DNA of 64,000 bases. It comes from Armatimonadota bacterium. Its GTDB lineage: Bacteria; Armatimonadota; HRBIN16. Shown piece after piece: positions 34,907 through 42,672 of the stretch. Each line of letters begins with the position of its first letter. The stretch's first letter is position 1. Below the pieces are notes generated by a model. That model did not search any database and was not told where the DNA came from. It was given only the letters and a program-made list of their open reading frames with translations. Location of the stretch: the NCBI GenBank assembly GCA_026003195.1, contig BPGU01000004.1, positions 320,317 to 384,316 of the forward strand. Reading direction: 5' to 3'. The position numbers and the translations under genes are program-made.

Positions 34907-35419
34907 TCATTCGTCCGTTGTTCCCTCGTTCTTCTGAACTCTTTCGCCAGAGGATACCTCTTCGGAGCCAGCACGCTGTTGCTCGACGCGCGGCATACGC
35001 AGCTGCACCACCAGCGAGACCTCTCCCTCTGGTACACCGGTGAGGCGTGCAATCTCCTGTACATCACAGCCTGCGTCTGCCAGCGCGAGGATGCGATCCA
35101 CCGGAACTCGCGGAGGCTCCTCCTGCACGTCCACTGCGACCGCCTGCGCTGTGCCTCTCACCGAATGCGTTTGCAGCGCGTGCAATACCTGCTCTGCCCG
35201 CGTGATGCGCTCTTCCAGCTGGGCAATGCCCTCGTAGAGGGTCGCGCGTACTTCCTGCAACGTCTGGCGCAACTCCTCATGCAGTTGCTCTATCTGCTCG
35301 CTTTGCTGCTGCGAGGTCGCCTGGCGCACCAGCAACTGCAACTCATCCCGCACGCGCAACACCATCACACCCGCCAGAGCGAGCAGGGCAGCTTGTGCCA
35401 GCAGAAAAAAGAACTCCAT
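34907..35419 (-). CDS. Membrane-anchored coiled-coil protein with C-terminal HTH-like segment (DUF2802/DUF6115-like)
   Basis: 170 residues. N-terminal membrane helix (FFLLAQAALLALAGVMVL), a coiled coil from about 25 to 85 rich in Gln/Glu (QQQSEQIEQLHEELRQTLQEV), then a helix-turn-helix-like piece (RILALADAGCDVQEIARLTGVPEGEVSLVVQLR). This is the layout of small DUF2802/DUF6115 proteins often found near flagellar genes; no flagellar genes are here. Its ATG overlaps the upstream gene's stop by one base (TGATG). Confidence 0.75.
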   Translation of the reverse strand: MEFFFLLAQAALLALAGVMVLRVRDELQLLVRQATSQQQSEQIEQLHEELRQTLQEVRATLYEGIAQLEERITRAEQVLHALQTHSVRGTAQAVAVDVQEEPPRVPVDRILALADAGCDVQEIARLTGVPEGEVSLVVQLRMPRVEQQRAGSEEVSSGERVQKNEGTTDE

Positions 35420-36228
35420 CAAATCACCTTCAACAGAGCTCGCACAGGACGACCATCTGCTACCTGTATCCCGGATACCACCCACAGACAGGCAGCATCC
35501 GCATCGATATGCCCCGGACGAGGATGCACGTAAAGCACCCCACGCCGTTCATCAATCTCCATACGCGCCACCGCGTGCGCAGGCACAGGGTAGTATACGC
35601 TTTCCACTCGTGCGTATCCTTTTGCAGCTCGCTGTAGCGCCTCCCGGCACAGGCGGCGATGCTCCGCCCGGAACCGCTCAAAGGGCACAGCGTGCCGAAC
35701 CATCGGTACACGCCATATCCGTGAAGAGCGTCTCTCTCTGCAGTGAAACCGCTGGATGGTTGCCCGTTGCGCCCGGCAGTGCCAGCGCAACTGTACCGAA
35801 AGAGTTTGGGCGTTCTTCGGCAGCAGACGCACGCGCGCCCGAACAGCGGGCTGATGCCTGCATAATAATACGCGATGAGAAACCGGTAAGGTTGCACGCC
35901 CGCATACGAGTGAGCGAACCTGACAGCGAGATTTTACTGTCAGAGCGCATACCCTTGCCCTGGCGGAGGGAGCACAGACGGCATACACTCGTGTACCAGG
36001 GCAAGAGAGGCGATGTACGGTGCAGTTTCGTGCTGGCGGAACGATGCCTTTTACCCGGCACTCTACGGGACGAGCACACCGCACCGACGGAGGTGACTGC
36101 TGTAGAGGAAACGAGGCACTCCCCGGCTGGACGAAAGCCAGGTTCCCACCATATATCTGGGGAGCATGGGTAGCGAACGCCCAGGTGAGTACGCGCAACC
36201 AGAACTGTCCCCACCACGGCACCTTCAA
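35419..36228 (-). CDS. Hypothetical Cys/Arg/Val-rich exported protein, TTG start
   Basis: 269 residues from a TTG at 36228 that overlaps the upstream gene's TGA, with GAGGAG about 12 nt before it. A possible signal (WWGQFWLRVLTWAFATHA) precedes a long region of alternating Val/Arg/Cys strands (RVKGIVPPARNCTVHRLSCPGTRVYAVCAP). The last 90 residues are more ordinary (FERFRAEHRRLCREALQRAAKGYARVE ... RGVLYVHPRPGHIDADAACLWVVSG). Overlapping starts and stops at both ends argue that the frame is real. No family recognised. The composition is unusual, so a hidden frameshift in the middle cannot be excluded. Confidence 0.6.
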   Translation of the reverse strand: MKVPWWGQFWLRVLTWAFATHAPQIYGGNLAFVQPGSASFPLQQSPPSVRCARPVECRVKGIVPPARNCTVHRLSCPGTRVYAVCAPSARARVCALTVKSRCQVRSLVCGRATLPVSHRVLLCRHQPAVRARVRLLPKNAQTLSVQLRWHCRAQRATIQRFHCRERRSSRIWRVPMVRHAVPFERFRAEHRRLCREALQRAAKGYARVESVYYPVPAHAVARMEIDERRGVLYVHPRPGHIDADAACLWVVSGIQVADGRPVRALLKVI

Positions 36229-36767
36229 GCGGCTTCTTGCTCCTCCTGCACCACACGTAGTGCTTGCTGCAGACGGCTGAGAGGCTCCAGAACATCCATG
36301 GTGCGTGCTGCGCTAATCAACGCTTCCACAGCTTGACGCTGCTGGGCAGTATCCTGATCGCCAAACCGAACGCGCAGGGGAGCACCTGCCAGGGAGAGCT
36401 GCACCAGCATCTCCCCTTCGCCAACGGTCATCGTTGCCCCCAGGTCGGTCATCGGCGCCATTTCGGTGGGAAAAAGCATTACGACAGGCGCATGCATCGC
36501 TTCCAGAGGCTCCAGCAGCATCTCCTCCTGAACAATCCACACCTCGGGGTGTGTCTCCATCGCCTGCAACAGGGTTTGGGCAATCACCTCTCGGCACAGG
36601 TAACGATGCAGGGCATTGCCGTAAAGAATACGCTGCAGCGGTGTCGCACGCATCGGCTCGGTGTAACGAAACTCCACCGGTAGCCCAAAAGAGTCCGTAC
36701 TCATCGCCGCACCGATGAACAACGACGGTTCCACTTCTGCGGCGGTCAAGTATCCCAAAAGGCTCAT
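36225..36767 (-). CDS. Hypothetical protein in the SurA-like operon
   Basis: 180 residues, soluble, no signal peptide (MSLLGYLTAAEVEPSLFIGAAMSTDSFGLPVEFRYTEP). A C-terminal amphipathic helix (AVEALISAARTMDVLEPLSRLQQALRVVQEEQEAA) may form a coiled coil. No motif recognised. GTAGAGGAG precedes the start, spanning the 8-nt gap after the small upstream gene, and its stop overlaps the next gene's TTG. Strict coupling suggests it acts with its neighbours. Confidence 0.75.
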   Translation of the reverse strand: MSLLGYLTAAEVEPSLFIGAAMSTDSFGLPVEFRYTEPMRATPLQRILYGNALHRYLCREVIAQTLLQAMETHPEVWIVQEEMLLEPLEAMHAPVVMLFPTEMAPMTDLGATMTVGEGEMLVQLSLAGAPLRVRFGDQDTAQQRQAVEALISAARTMDVLEPLSRLQQALRVVQEEQEAA

Positions 36768-36775
36768 CTTCTCCT

Positions 36776-36979
36776 CTACACTCGCAGGTCTATCAGGTGA
36801 GTCTCCTCAGGGACTGTCTGCTCGCCATCTTCTATCGTTTCCGGTTCTTCGGCTTCTGTTTGTTCGCGCGTGGGGGGGCGTTGCCCGCCTGTGGAGTCGC
36901 GCGAGGGCGATTCGCGATGCACAGGGCGAATCGCATTGCCGTAAACCACCGGTCGGATGGCGACATCGTCGGGTTTCAT
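36776..36979 (-). CDS. Small Pro/Glu-rich hypothetical protein
   Basis: 67 residues from ATG 36979 (MKPDDVAIRPVVYGNAIRPVHRE), with AGGGGGG about 7 nt upstream; earlier ATGs at 36985 and 37006 are less well placed. The C-terminal half is acidic and disordered-looking (EQTEAEEPETIEDGEQTVPEE). First gene of the five-gene operon; its last codons carry the next gene's ribosome site. Function unknown. Confidence 0.6.
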   Translation of the reverse strand: MKPDDVAIRPVVYGNAIRPVHRESPSRDSTGGQRPPTREQTEAEEPETIEDGEQTVPEETHLIDLRV

Positions 36980-37078
36980 AGCCATACCCCCCTGTTGCAC
37001 CCCCATGCGGATGCAAGGACGGCAATCAGTATCGATTATCGGTCAGTGGAGAGGGAGTCTGCAGATCTGGGAAGACAC

Positions 37079-37108
37079 CGTTGGCAGGCGCGGATGCGCC
37101 TGCCAACG
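37079..37108. terminator. Strong hairpin after the pseudopilin operon
   Basis: CGTTGGCAGGCGC pairs with GCGCCTGCCAACG (13 bp, loop GGAT), 13 nt beyond the leftward stop at 37121. No T-run. Confidence 0.7.
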
Positions 37109-37120
37109 AAAAGGTGCTTG

Positions 37121-37300
37121 CTATCGGGACGATTGTGGTGTTGTTCCTTGCTGAGCGGGTATCTGTGGATAGGGTGCCCAGCTTTTCAACACGCTCTCTT
37201 TGGGCGGTGAGGTCTGACGCCAGAGCACTGCCACCACAATAGCCAGTATCACTACAAGCACGCCGATAGCCACCGGCAGTGGTACTTCGCGGCGGGTCAT
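37121..37300 (-). CDS. Small single-pass membrane protein
   Basis: 59 residues: a basic start (MTRREVPLP), one membrane helix (VAIGVLVVILAIVVAVLW), then a Pro/Gln-rich extracytoplasmic tail. ATG at 37300 has GGAGG 9 nt upstream; GTG at 37309 overlaps that site. It follows the pseudopilin gene by 13 nt and ends at a strong hairpin, so it may be an accessory of that exported protein. Function unknown. Confidence 0.65.
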   Translation of the reverse strand: MTRREVPLPVAIGVLVVILAIVVAVLWRQTSPPKESVLKSWAPYPQIPAQQGTTPQSSR

Positions 37301-37313
37301 CACTGCCACCTCC

Positions 37314-38198
37314 TCATTGCCGGCAGCGTGTTGGCACCAGCGTTCGGTCTGCCTCTACAGTGTACTCATGCGGACATCCCGTGCCCCAGGGCACAGCCTT
37401 CGCATGACCGTCGGCGAAGACCACGTTCATGTTGCCCGCGAACGGAGCCAGCGTACTTCGGTTGGGTGGATTCATGTTGACAGCCCAGGGCGGTTGCCCC
37501 CCTGTGTTCAGATAGGTAGCGACGGTGAACCCGCAGGGCAATTGTCCGTTATCGTCCAGTATATCGAGGTCGCAACCACTAATGATATGATAGTTGATAC
37601 CGTTAACAATGATGCGGGTGGAAGCGACCTCCTCGATGGCAGCCAGCGTGACGGGCGAATCGCCGGTTGTCCATTGCGGGTAAGAGGCGTACATACCACC
37701 ACGTCCACTGTAGCCCTCCCCATGCCCGCGTGCAGCTCCTACAGTGGTCTGGTGCGGCCAGGTGGACCAGCGCAGGTTCACCGCTGCATAGGAAACGGGA
37801 AGCACACGGTTGGGTGCAGAGCCTTGTACGATGCTACCGTGCAAACCGTAGTTCAGCCAGTTTGCCACGTTTTCGGGGAAGAGCAGAGCGTACTTGGGCG
37901 AACGGAAAATCTGGTGGTTTTTGGTGTAGGGCAGTACCAGCGCCATCCACGTCACGAACTGACCGGGATCACCCTGTAAGTCAGGACGCCACGCCTCTGC
38001 AGGAGCCATCGTCTCGTCGTAGTCCTGGGCATACATCTGCACCGCCAGACCAATTTGCTTGAGGTTGCTCAGGTCCGACGTCTGTCGTGCCTTGTCGCGG
38101 GCTTGCGCAAACACCGGGAACAGAATGGCTGCCAGTATCGCGATAATCGCGATCACCACAAGCAGCTCGATGAGCGTGAAAGCGTTTCGCTTGAACAT
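37314..38198 (-). CDS. Type II/IV prepilin-like protein with H-X9-DG type C-terminus
   Basis: 294 residues. A prepilin signal [22 protein letters not shown] (cleaved before F/A-F-T-L-I-E by a prepilin peptidase) starts a long helix continuing [36 protein letters not shown]. The end has [17 protein letters not shown], the DG signature of the abundant DUF1559/H-X9-DG pseudopilins of Planctomycetes, Armatimonadota and relatives. Cys residues near 215 and 275 could form a disulfide. It is expected on the cell surface or in a pseudopilus. Promoter and palindrome at 38280-38330; an IS abuts the -35 box. Confidence 0.92.
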   Translation of the reverse strand: MFKRNAFTLIELLVVIAIIAILAAILFPVFAQARDKARQTSDLSNLKQIGLAVQMYAQDYDETMAPAEAWRPDLQGDPGQFVTWMALVLPYTKNHQIFRSPKYALLFPENVANWLNYGLHGSIVQGSAPNRVLPVSYAAVNLRWSTWPHQTTVGAARGHGEGYSGRGGMYASYPQWTTGDSPVTLAAIEEVASTRIIVNGINYHIISGCDLDILDDNGQLPCGFTVATYLNTGGQPPWAVNMNPPNRSTLAPFAGNMNVVFADGHAKAVPWGTGCPHEYTVEADRTLVPTRCRQ

Positions 38199-38279
38199 GG
38201 AATTAACCCCCCTTAGAAAGTGATATGCTCACGGTTGTTGCCAACCGATTATCGCCACCAGAAAGGTTCTTTTCCACTT

Positions 38280-38330
38280 GTGAATACGTATTCACGCTTC
38301 TATGATACCCCCTTTTGCCAATAAAGTCAA
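38280..38330 (-). promoter_or_regulatory. Pseudopilin promoter with a perfect 16-bp palindrome at +1
   Basis: Reading leftward: TTGACT (38325-38330), 17-nt spacer, TATCAT (38302-38307), then GTGAATACGTATTCAC (38280-38295), a perfect palindrome starting 7 nt past the -10, where a repressor would block initiation. The IS target duplication begins on the last base of the -35 (38330). Confidence 0.72.
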
Positions 38331-39303
38331 GTGGTTTGGAGGGTGTTCGAAAAATCGCGTAACCCACCACACCCACAACCAACACAAAAAACAAACGCCT
38401 CCCAGCACCTGCACCAGTCCCACCATGTTCCACAACACAAACATCCCCCACACCCATACCCGTGCACCTTCCCACGAACGCGCTCGCCACACGCTCCCAT
38501 ACGCACTCTTCACGCTCCCAAACACCTGCTCTATCCGATAACGCTCCCCCAACGCCCAACCATACTGCTCTGCACGCAAACGCGCACGCAACCGCGCATC
38601 CGCACGCACCTGCTGATGCAACCCTGCCTCCACACGCGCCACAGGCAACCAACCCGCCTCCTCCAACTGCTTCAACAATCGCGCCCGATACCCATACAAC
38701 CTGTCCCCCACCAACAAAGTGCCAGACCCCAACCCACCACGACCATACCGCTCCACCCACGCCCCCAACAGCCGCCCCTCATCCGCATACGCCGCCCCAC
38801 ACGATAACCCTATCACCCACGCCCGATCCCCCTGCCAATACACCAACGCCACCACCTTCACATGCGAACGCTGCTGACGTATCTGTTCGCAAATACTGCG
38901 CGAAAAACGGCGAGGCATATCCCACGCCCGTGCCATCCACAAACACACACGGCGTTTCACAGGTCAGCGTCTCTGACGCCATGCCCTGCTGGGCAAGCCA
39001 ATGGAGCAGTTGTTGCAGGCGTTTGTCTGCAAGATGCTGCAAGCGGTAGGCGAGCGTGCCTAAGGCAGGCAGAGGGTGGTCGGGCAGGATTTCGGGGGCA
39101 AGCGCCAAAAGCAGGCGTCGGTAGGAGGCGTTTTCGCGCACGGCAAGCAGCCAGAGGGTGAGGATGAGGGCTTCGGAGTATTTGCAGGGTCGTCCGCGTC
39201 GTTTGGGGAGAGGGTGGAGTTGGCAAAAGCGCTGGACAAGGCTGTAAATGGTGCGTACCCGTATGGTGGCGAGGGTAGTTTGTCTGAAGTGTGTGTGTTT
39301 CAT
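38292..39303 (-). CDS. IS transposase in two frames; stop codon outside the element
   Basis: About 336 residues if the frames are joined. Frame 1 (39303 to about 38890) gives the N-terminal helical part and the first catalytic Asp in CVFVDGTGVGYASPFF. Frame 2 (+1 relative to frame 1) gives VKVVALVYWQGDRAWVIGLSCG, the second Asp in LLVGDRLYGY and the Glu in GERYRIEQVFGSVKSAYGS. The switch lies between about 38910 and 38885, near CCGTTTTTCGCG, where T5 could allow slippage; otherwise it is a disabling frameshift. The last residues (RFFEHPPNHLTLLAKGGIIEA) are encoded by the inverted end and 47 bases of flanking DNA, the TGA falling inside the pilin operator palindrome. Confidence 0.8.
38330..38338. 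repeat. Left target-site duplication of the IS
   Basis: AGTGGTTTG, identical to 39348-39356 on the other side of the element. Confidence 0.9.
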
Positions 39304-39347
39304 AGTATGTTTTATACCCGATACTCACCGATTTTTCGAACAGCCTC
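38339..39347 (-). mobile_element. Complete insertion sequence, 1009 bp, DDE transposase
   Basis: Ends GAGGGTGTTCGAAAAATCG (38339-38357) and, inverted, GAGGCTGTTCGAAAAATCG (39329-39347): 18 of 19 bases match. A perfect 9-bp target duplication flanks it, so the insertion is intact and fairly recent. Size, inverted ends and DDE transposase fit the broad IS4/IS5/IS982 group; 9-bp duplications occur in the IS903 subgroup of IS5 and in IS982, but I cannot fix the family. Its transposase reads leftward, toward the pseudopilin operon. Confidence 0.93.
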
Positions 39348-39356
39348 AGTGGTTTG
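39348..39356. repeat. Right target-site duplication of the IS
   Basis: AGTGGTTTG, matching 38330-38338. Confidence 0.9.
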
Positions 39357-39400
39357 AACTTCTAGGATTCTCTTTTTGGTGATATGGCGTGACCAATATG

Positions 39401-39435
39401 TCCTTGCGAGCCGCAGGGCGGCAAAGCCATCTCCT
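39401..39435 (-). repeat. Dispersed repeat family 2, copy 2
   Basis: TCCTTGCGAGCCGC, then GGCAAAGCCATCTCCT: the reverse complement of the core at 2124-2160. With the family 1 copy at 39473 it fills most of the 300-nt gap between the IS and the DUF4091 gene; no other signal was seen there. Confidence 0.65.
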
Positions 39436-39472
39436 GCGCTGGGAAGGGGTTCGGTGAAGGGAACAATGGGAA

Positions 39473-39510
39473 CTAACGGCTCGGCGGGAGCCTCGCCCTG
39501 CAGAGGGTGA
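39473..39510 (+). repeat. Dispersed repeat family 1, half element (copy C)
   Basis: CTAACGGCTCGG, GGGAGCCTCGCCCTGCAG and AGGGTG match the right arm of copy B. Its reverse complement matches copy D at 46472-46509 at all but four of 37 positions. The left arm is missing. Confidence 0.7.
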
Positions 39511-39657
39511 AGGCACGAATCAGCCTGGGCGAACGACCAAGGAGCAGGAGTGCTTGGATGTGTGTCGAAGTGGAAAGCAAGAGAGACATCTCCTATTGTG
39601 GAGTGGCGACATCAACGACGAGATGACCCACCGAAGCGTGCGAGGCTGGAGGTGACG

Positions 39658-42600
39658 ATGCGACTTCTTCTTCTCGGAGTACTGCTGGCGACGTTTCCCC
39701 AGCTGGCGGCGCAGAATCTGCTACCGCCGTTTTCGCAGTGGCAGACAGGAGAAGCGTCCGGCGTGCCAGCCGACTGGAACGTGCAACAGAGTGTGTTTCG
39801 TGCTGAAGCACACGGCAAACAGGTACTGGCGGTGCGCGGCGCGGGCGAGGACAGCGCATACTGGCGTACGCCTGTGCTGAATTTGCCCTCAGGCAGAGCA
39901 TACGTTTTTCGCTTCCGTGCCAGAGCAGAGGGAAACGGAACCATCATCAGCGGGCTCAACGCGGTCAACCACGATTTCCTCGCCAGCCCGGACTGGCGCG
40001 AGCACGCCTACGCCTTCCAGACACCTGATAACTCATCGTCGCTATTTATCCGGCTGGGACAGTGGCACCTGAAAGGGGTTGCCTACTTCCAGAACGCCGA
40101 GCTGTACCCTGCACAGGTGGTACACCGTCGCTGGGGTAACTGGACGCTGGGCGAGGGGGAGATTGTACGGGACGGAAAGTATACCGACTCGCACGCTTTG
40201 GGCTGGTACGGCACCAATATCCATCGCACCCTCTTCCGACAGAACGCATACTTCAACACCAACCGCTGGGTGTTCAGCGCAGGGAGCGAGGTGATTTATC
40301 GCTATGCCCTCCCCTCCACCATGCATCAGGCAAGCGTTCGGATCAACGTCAACTACCACACAGGCGGCTCGCTGGTGGTGGACGTCAGCAGGGATGGACA
40401 GCAGTGGCAGCGGGTGATGAACGCCTCACGGGCAGGGTCGGTAGAGACATCGTTGCCCGAGAACCTCTTTCCGACGAGACAGGTGTATGTGCGGCTTGCG
40501 GTGGAAGGCGAGGGGGCGTATGCTCAGGTAGACACTTACCGCTTTCGTGCGAAAGTAGATTACCGGGGCGTGCCCATCATCGGGCAGACACTGGTGTTTG
40601 AGGAGCGCGTCACCACGCCCGGTTTGCAGGTTCAGTGGTCCCCCGAGCCAGGCAGCTGGCGCATCCGCTGGACCAACCGGCAACCCGCCTCCCGTCCGAT
40701 AGAGGTCTCCTTGGGGGTGGACGGTCGCTGGCAACCACTGGGTCAATTGACCCTGAAGCCCAATGCCAGCGGCGACACGGTGCTGAGGCTAACTGGGCTA
40801 TCGGCGGGTAAACATACCATAGCGTTGCGTGTTACTTCTGGACGAGCGATTCTCTATTCCGTACAGACTGAGGTGACCACTGTGGTTCTGGACGAATCAG
40901 GCTACGGCTATCCCCTTTCAGCACCTGCGGGCTTCGGCGAAGTCTGGTGGTGCGAGGGCGCATGGAAGGTGGGACGGGATCGCCCTGCGCCTTCTGGCAA
41001 ACCCAGCACCGCCATGCTCATCGAGGCGGCACGAGGCGAATTCGAACCGGCGCAGCTAGTGCTGCGGGCAAAGGAACCAAACACCGTGCTGGAAAGCGTC
41101 TCTGTGAGTGACCTGACAGGTGCAAAGACACACATCAACGCCTCCCAGATACGCCTGTACGAGGTGGCTACAGTGCATGTGGAGCACCCCAGCGATAGCC
41201 TGGGCGTACCCGGCGAGTATCCCGACCCTCTGCCCCCGCTCAAGACCCCTCTCGTCCTGCCGCAGGGACGCAATCAGGCACTGTGGATACTGGTTCACGT
41301 GCCGGAAAGCGCCGTAGCGGGGGACTACAAAGGCACGATCACCGTGCGCACCAACCGGGGCGAAATCACTGTGCCCCTGCAGGTGACCGTCTTCGACTTT
41401 GCCCTGCCCCAATCGCCCACCCTGCGCAGTGGTTTTGGCATCAGCGCGTGGAACATCAAGCGGTATCATCACCTGCAAACGCCGGAACAGGAGAAACAGG
41501 TGTGGGAGATGTACATGCGTTCCTTCGCCGAGCACCGCATCGCGCCATACTCGTTCTATGCCTACGCGCCCATTCGGGTGCGTTTCGAAGGCGAAGGCGC
41601 AGACAAAAAGGTCATCGTGGACTTCAGCGAGTTCGACGAAGCGGCGAAGCACTATCTGGATGAGGTGGGGTTCAATGCTTTCGTGCTCCCTCTGGAGGGA
41701 ATGGGCGGCGGCACGTTCTACGAGCGTTACGCGGGCGAGTTTGGCGGTTTCCAAACGGGCACTCCCGAATACGAACGGCTCTGGGGCGACTACGTGCGTC
41801 AGGTGGAGGCGCATTTGCGCGAGAGGGGCTGGCTGGAAAAGGCATACGTCTACTGGTTCGATGAGCCAGAGCCTCGCGATTACGAATTTGTGATCGAGGG
41901 AATGCAACGTATCAAGCGCCACGCGCCCGGCATCCGCCGGATGCTGACCGAACAGCCAGAGCCGCCGCTGTACGGACACGTAGACCTGTGGTGCGGCCTC
42001 ACGCCAGAATGGACGCGCGAGAAGGCAGAGGAGCGCAAGAAGGCAGGCGAGGAGGTATGGTGGTATATCTGCACCGGTCCGCGTGCTCCTTACATTGGGC
42101 TGTTCATCGAGCACCCGGGCATAGAGATGCGTCTGTGGGGGTGGCAGACATGGCAGTACGGCATTCAGGGTATTCTCATCTGGGAAACCACCTGGTGGAC
42201 CAGCCCCACCGCTTTCCCCAACAGCCTGCAAAATCCCTGGGAAGACCCAATGAGCTACGTGAGCGGATACGGCGTGCCACAGGGCACCAAACAGTTCTGG
42301 GGTAATGGCGATGGGCGTTTTCTATACCCACCGCGTCGCGACCCGAATGGGCAGCATCCTCCCGCTATCGAGCCGCCGTCTCCTTCCATACGCTGGGAGA
42401 ACCTGCGCGACGGCGTGGAAGACTATGAGTACTTCGTCATACTCCAGAAGCAGATAGAGCGCTTGCGTGGCAAAGCCCCCGCCTCGGTGATCAGCGAGGC
42501 TGAAAAGCTGCTGCAGGTACCGGAGCACATCTCTCGTGACCTGACACACTTTACCACCGACCCTCGCCCTCTGATGGAACACCGACACAAGATAGGGAGG

Positions 42601-42672
42601 ATGATTGAACGGCTCCAGAAGATCGAGCGTGGGGGCGGAACCGTCGCTCAGGAGGAAGGAACATGGCATTGA
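39658..42672 (+). CDS. Large secreted DUF4091 (glycoside hydrolase-like) protein
   Basis: 1004 residues with a signal peptide (MRLLLLGVLLATFPQLAAQ). N-terminal carbohydrate-binding-like jelly rolls cover roughly 20-420 (FRFRARAEGNGTIISGLNAV, WVFSAGSEVIYRYALPST). A beta-rich linking domain (ARGEFEPAQLVLRAKE, VPESAVAGDYKGTITV) follows, then a TIM-barrel-like DUF4091 catalytic region (RSFAEHRIAPYSFYAYAPI, KAYVYWFDEPEPRDYEFV, GILIWETTWW, IRWENLRDGVEDYEYFVIL). Asp/Glu in FDEPEP and IWETTWW are catalytic candidates. Substrate unknown. GGAGG precedes ATG 39658. The next gene overlaps its end by 10 nt. Confidence 0.9.
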   Translation: MRLLLLGVLLATFPQLAAQNLLPPFSQWQTGEASGVPADWNVQQSVFRAEAHGKQVLAVRGAGEDSAYWRTPVLNLPSGRAYVFRFRARAEGNGTIISGLNAVNHDFLASPDWREHAYAFQTPDNSSSLFIRLGQWHLKGVAYFQNAELYPAQVVHRRWGNWTLGEGEIVRDGKYTDSHALGWYGTNIHRTLFRQNAYFNTNRWVFSAGSEVIYRYALPSTMHQASVRINVNYHTGGSLVVDVSRDGQQWQRVMNASRAGSVETSLPENLFPTRQVYVRLAVEGEGAYAQVDTYRFRAKVDYRGVPIIGQTLVFEERVTTPGLQVQWSPEPGSWRIRWTNRQPASRPIEVSLGVDGRWQPLGQLTLKPNASGDTVLRLTGLSAGKHTIALRVTSGRAILYSVQTEVTTVVLDESGYGYPLSAPAGFGEVWWCEGAWKVGRDRPAPSGKPSTAMLIEAARGEFEPAQLVLRAKEPNTVLESVSVSDLTGAKTHINASQIRLYEVATVHVEHPSDSLGVPGEYPDPLPPLKTPLVLPQGRNQALWILVHVPESAVAGDYKGTITVRTNRGEITVPLQVTVFDFALPQSPTLRSGFGISAWNIKRYHHLQTPEQEKQVWEMYMRSFAEHRIAPYSFYAYAPIRVRFEGEGADKKVIVDFSEFDEAAKHYLDEVGFNAFVLPLEGMGGGTFYERYAGEFGGFQTGTPEYERLWGDYVRQVEAHLRERGWLEKAYVYWFDEPEPRDYEFVIEGMQRIKRHAPGIRRMLTEQPEPPLYGHVDLWCGLTPEWTREKAEERKKAGEEVWWYICTGPRAPYIGLFIEHPGIEMRLWGWQTWQYGIQGILIWETTWWTSPTAFPNSLQNPWEDPMSYVSGYGVPQGTKQFWGNGDGRFLYPPRRDPNGQHPPAIEPPSPSIRWENLRDGVEDYEYFVILQKQIERLRGKAPASVISEAEKLLQVPEHISRDLTHFTTDPRPLMEHRHKIGRMIERLQKIERGGGTVAQEEGTWH

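Noticed and set aside
35678-36295. Alternative minus-strand frame (206 codons) overlapping the Cys/Arg/Val-rich gene
   Set aside because: It ignores the stop/start overlaps that tie the chosen frame to both neighbours and ends without linking to the conserved-looking C-terminal part.
38302-39049. Plus-strand open frames inside the IS (His/Thr/Pro-rich)
   Set aside because: Antisense to the transposase with its catalytic motifs; composition is a shadow artefact.
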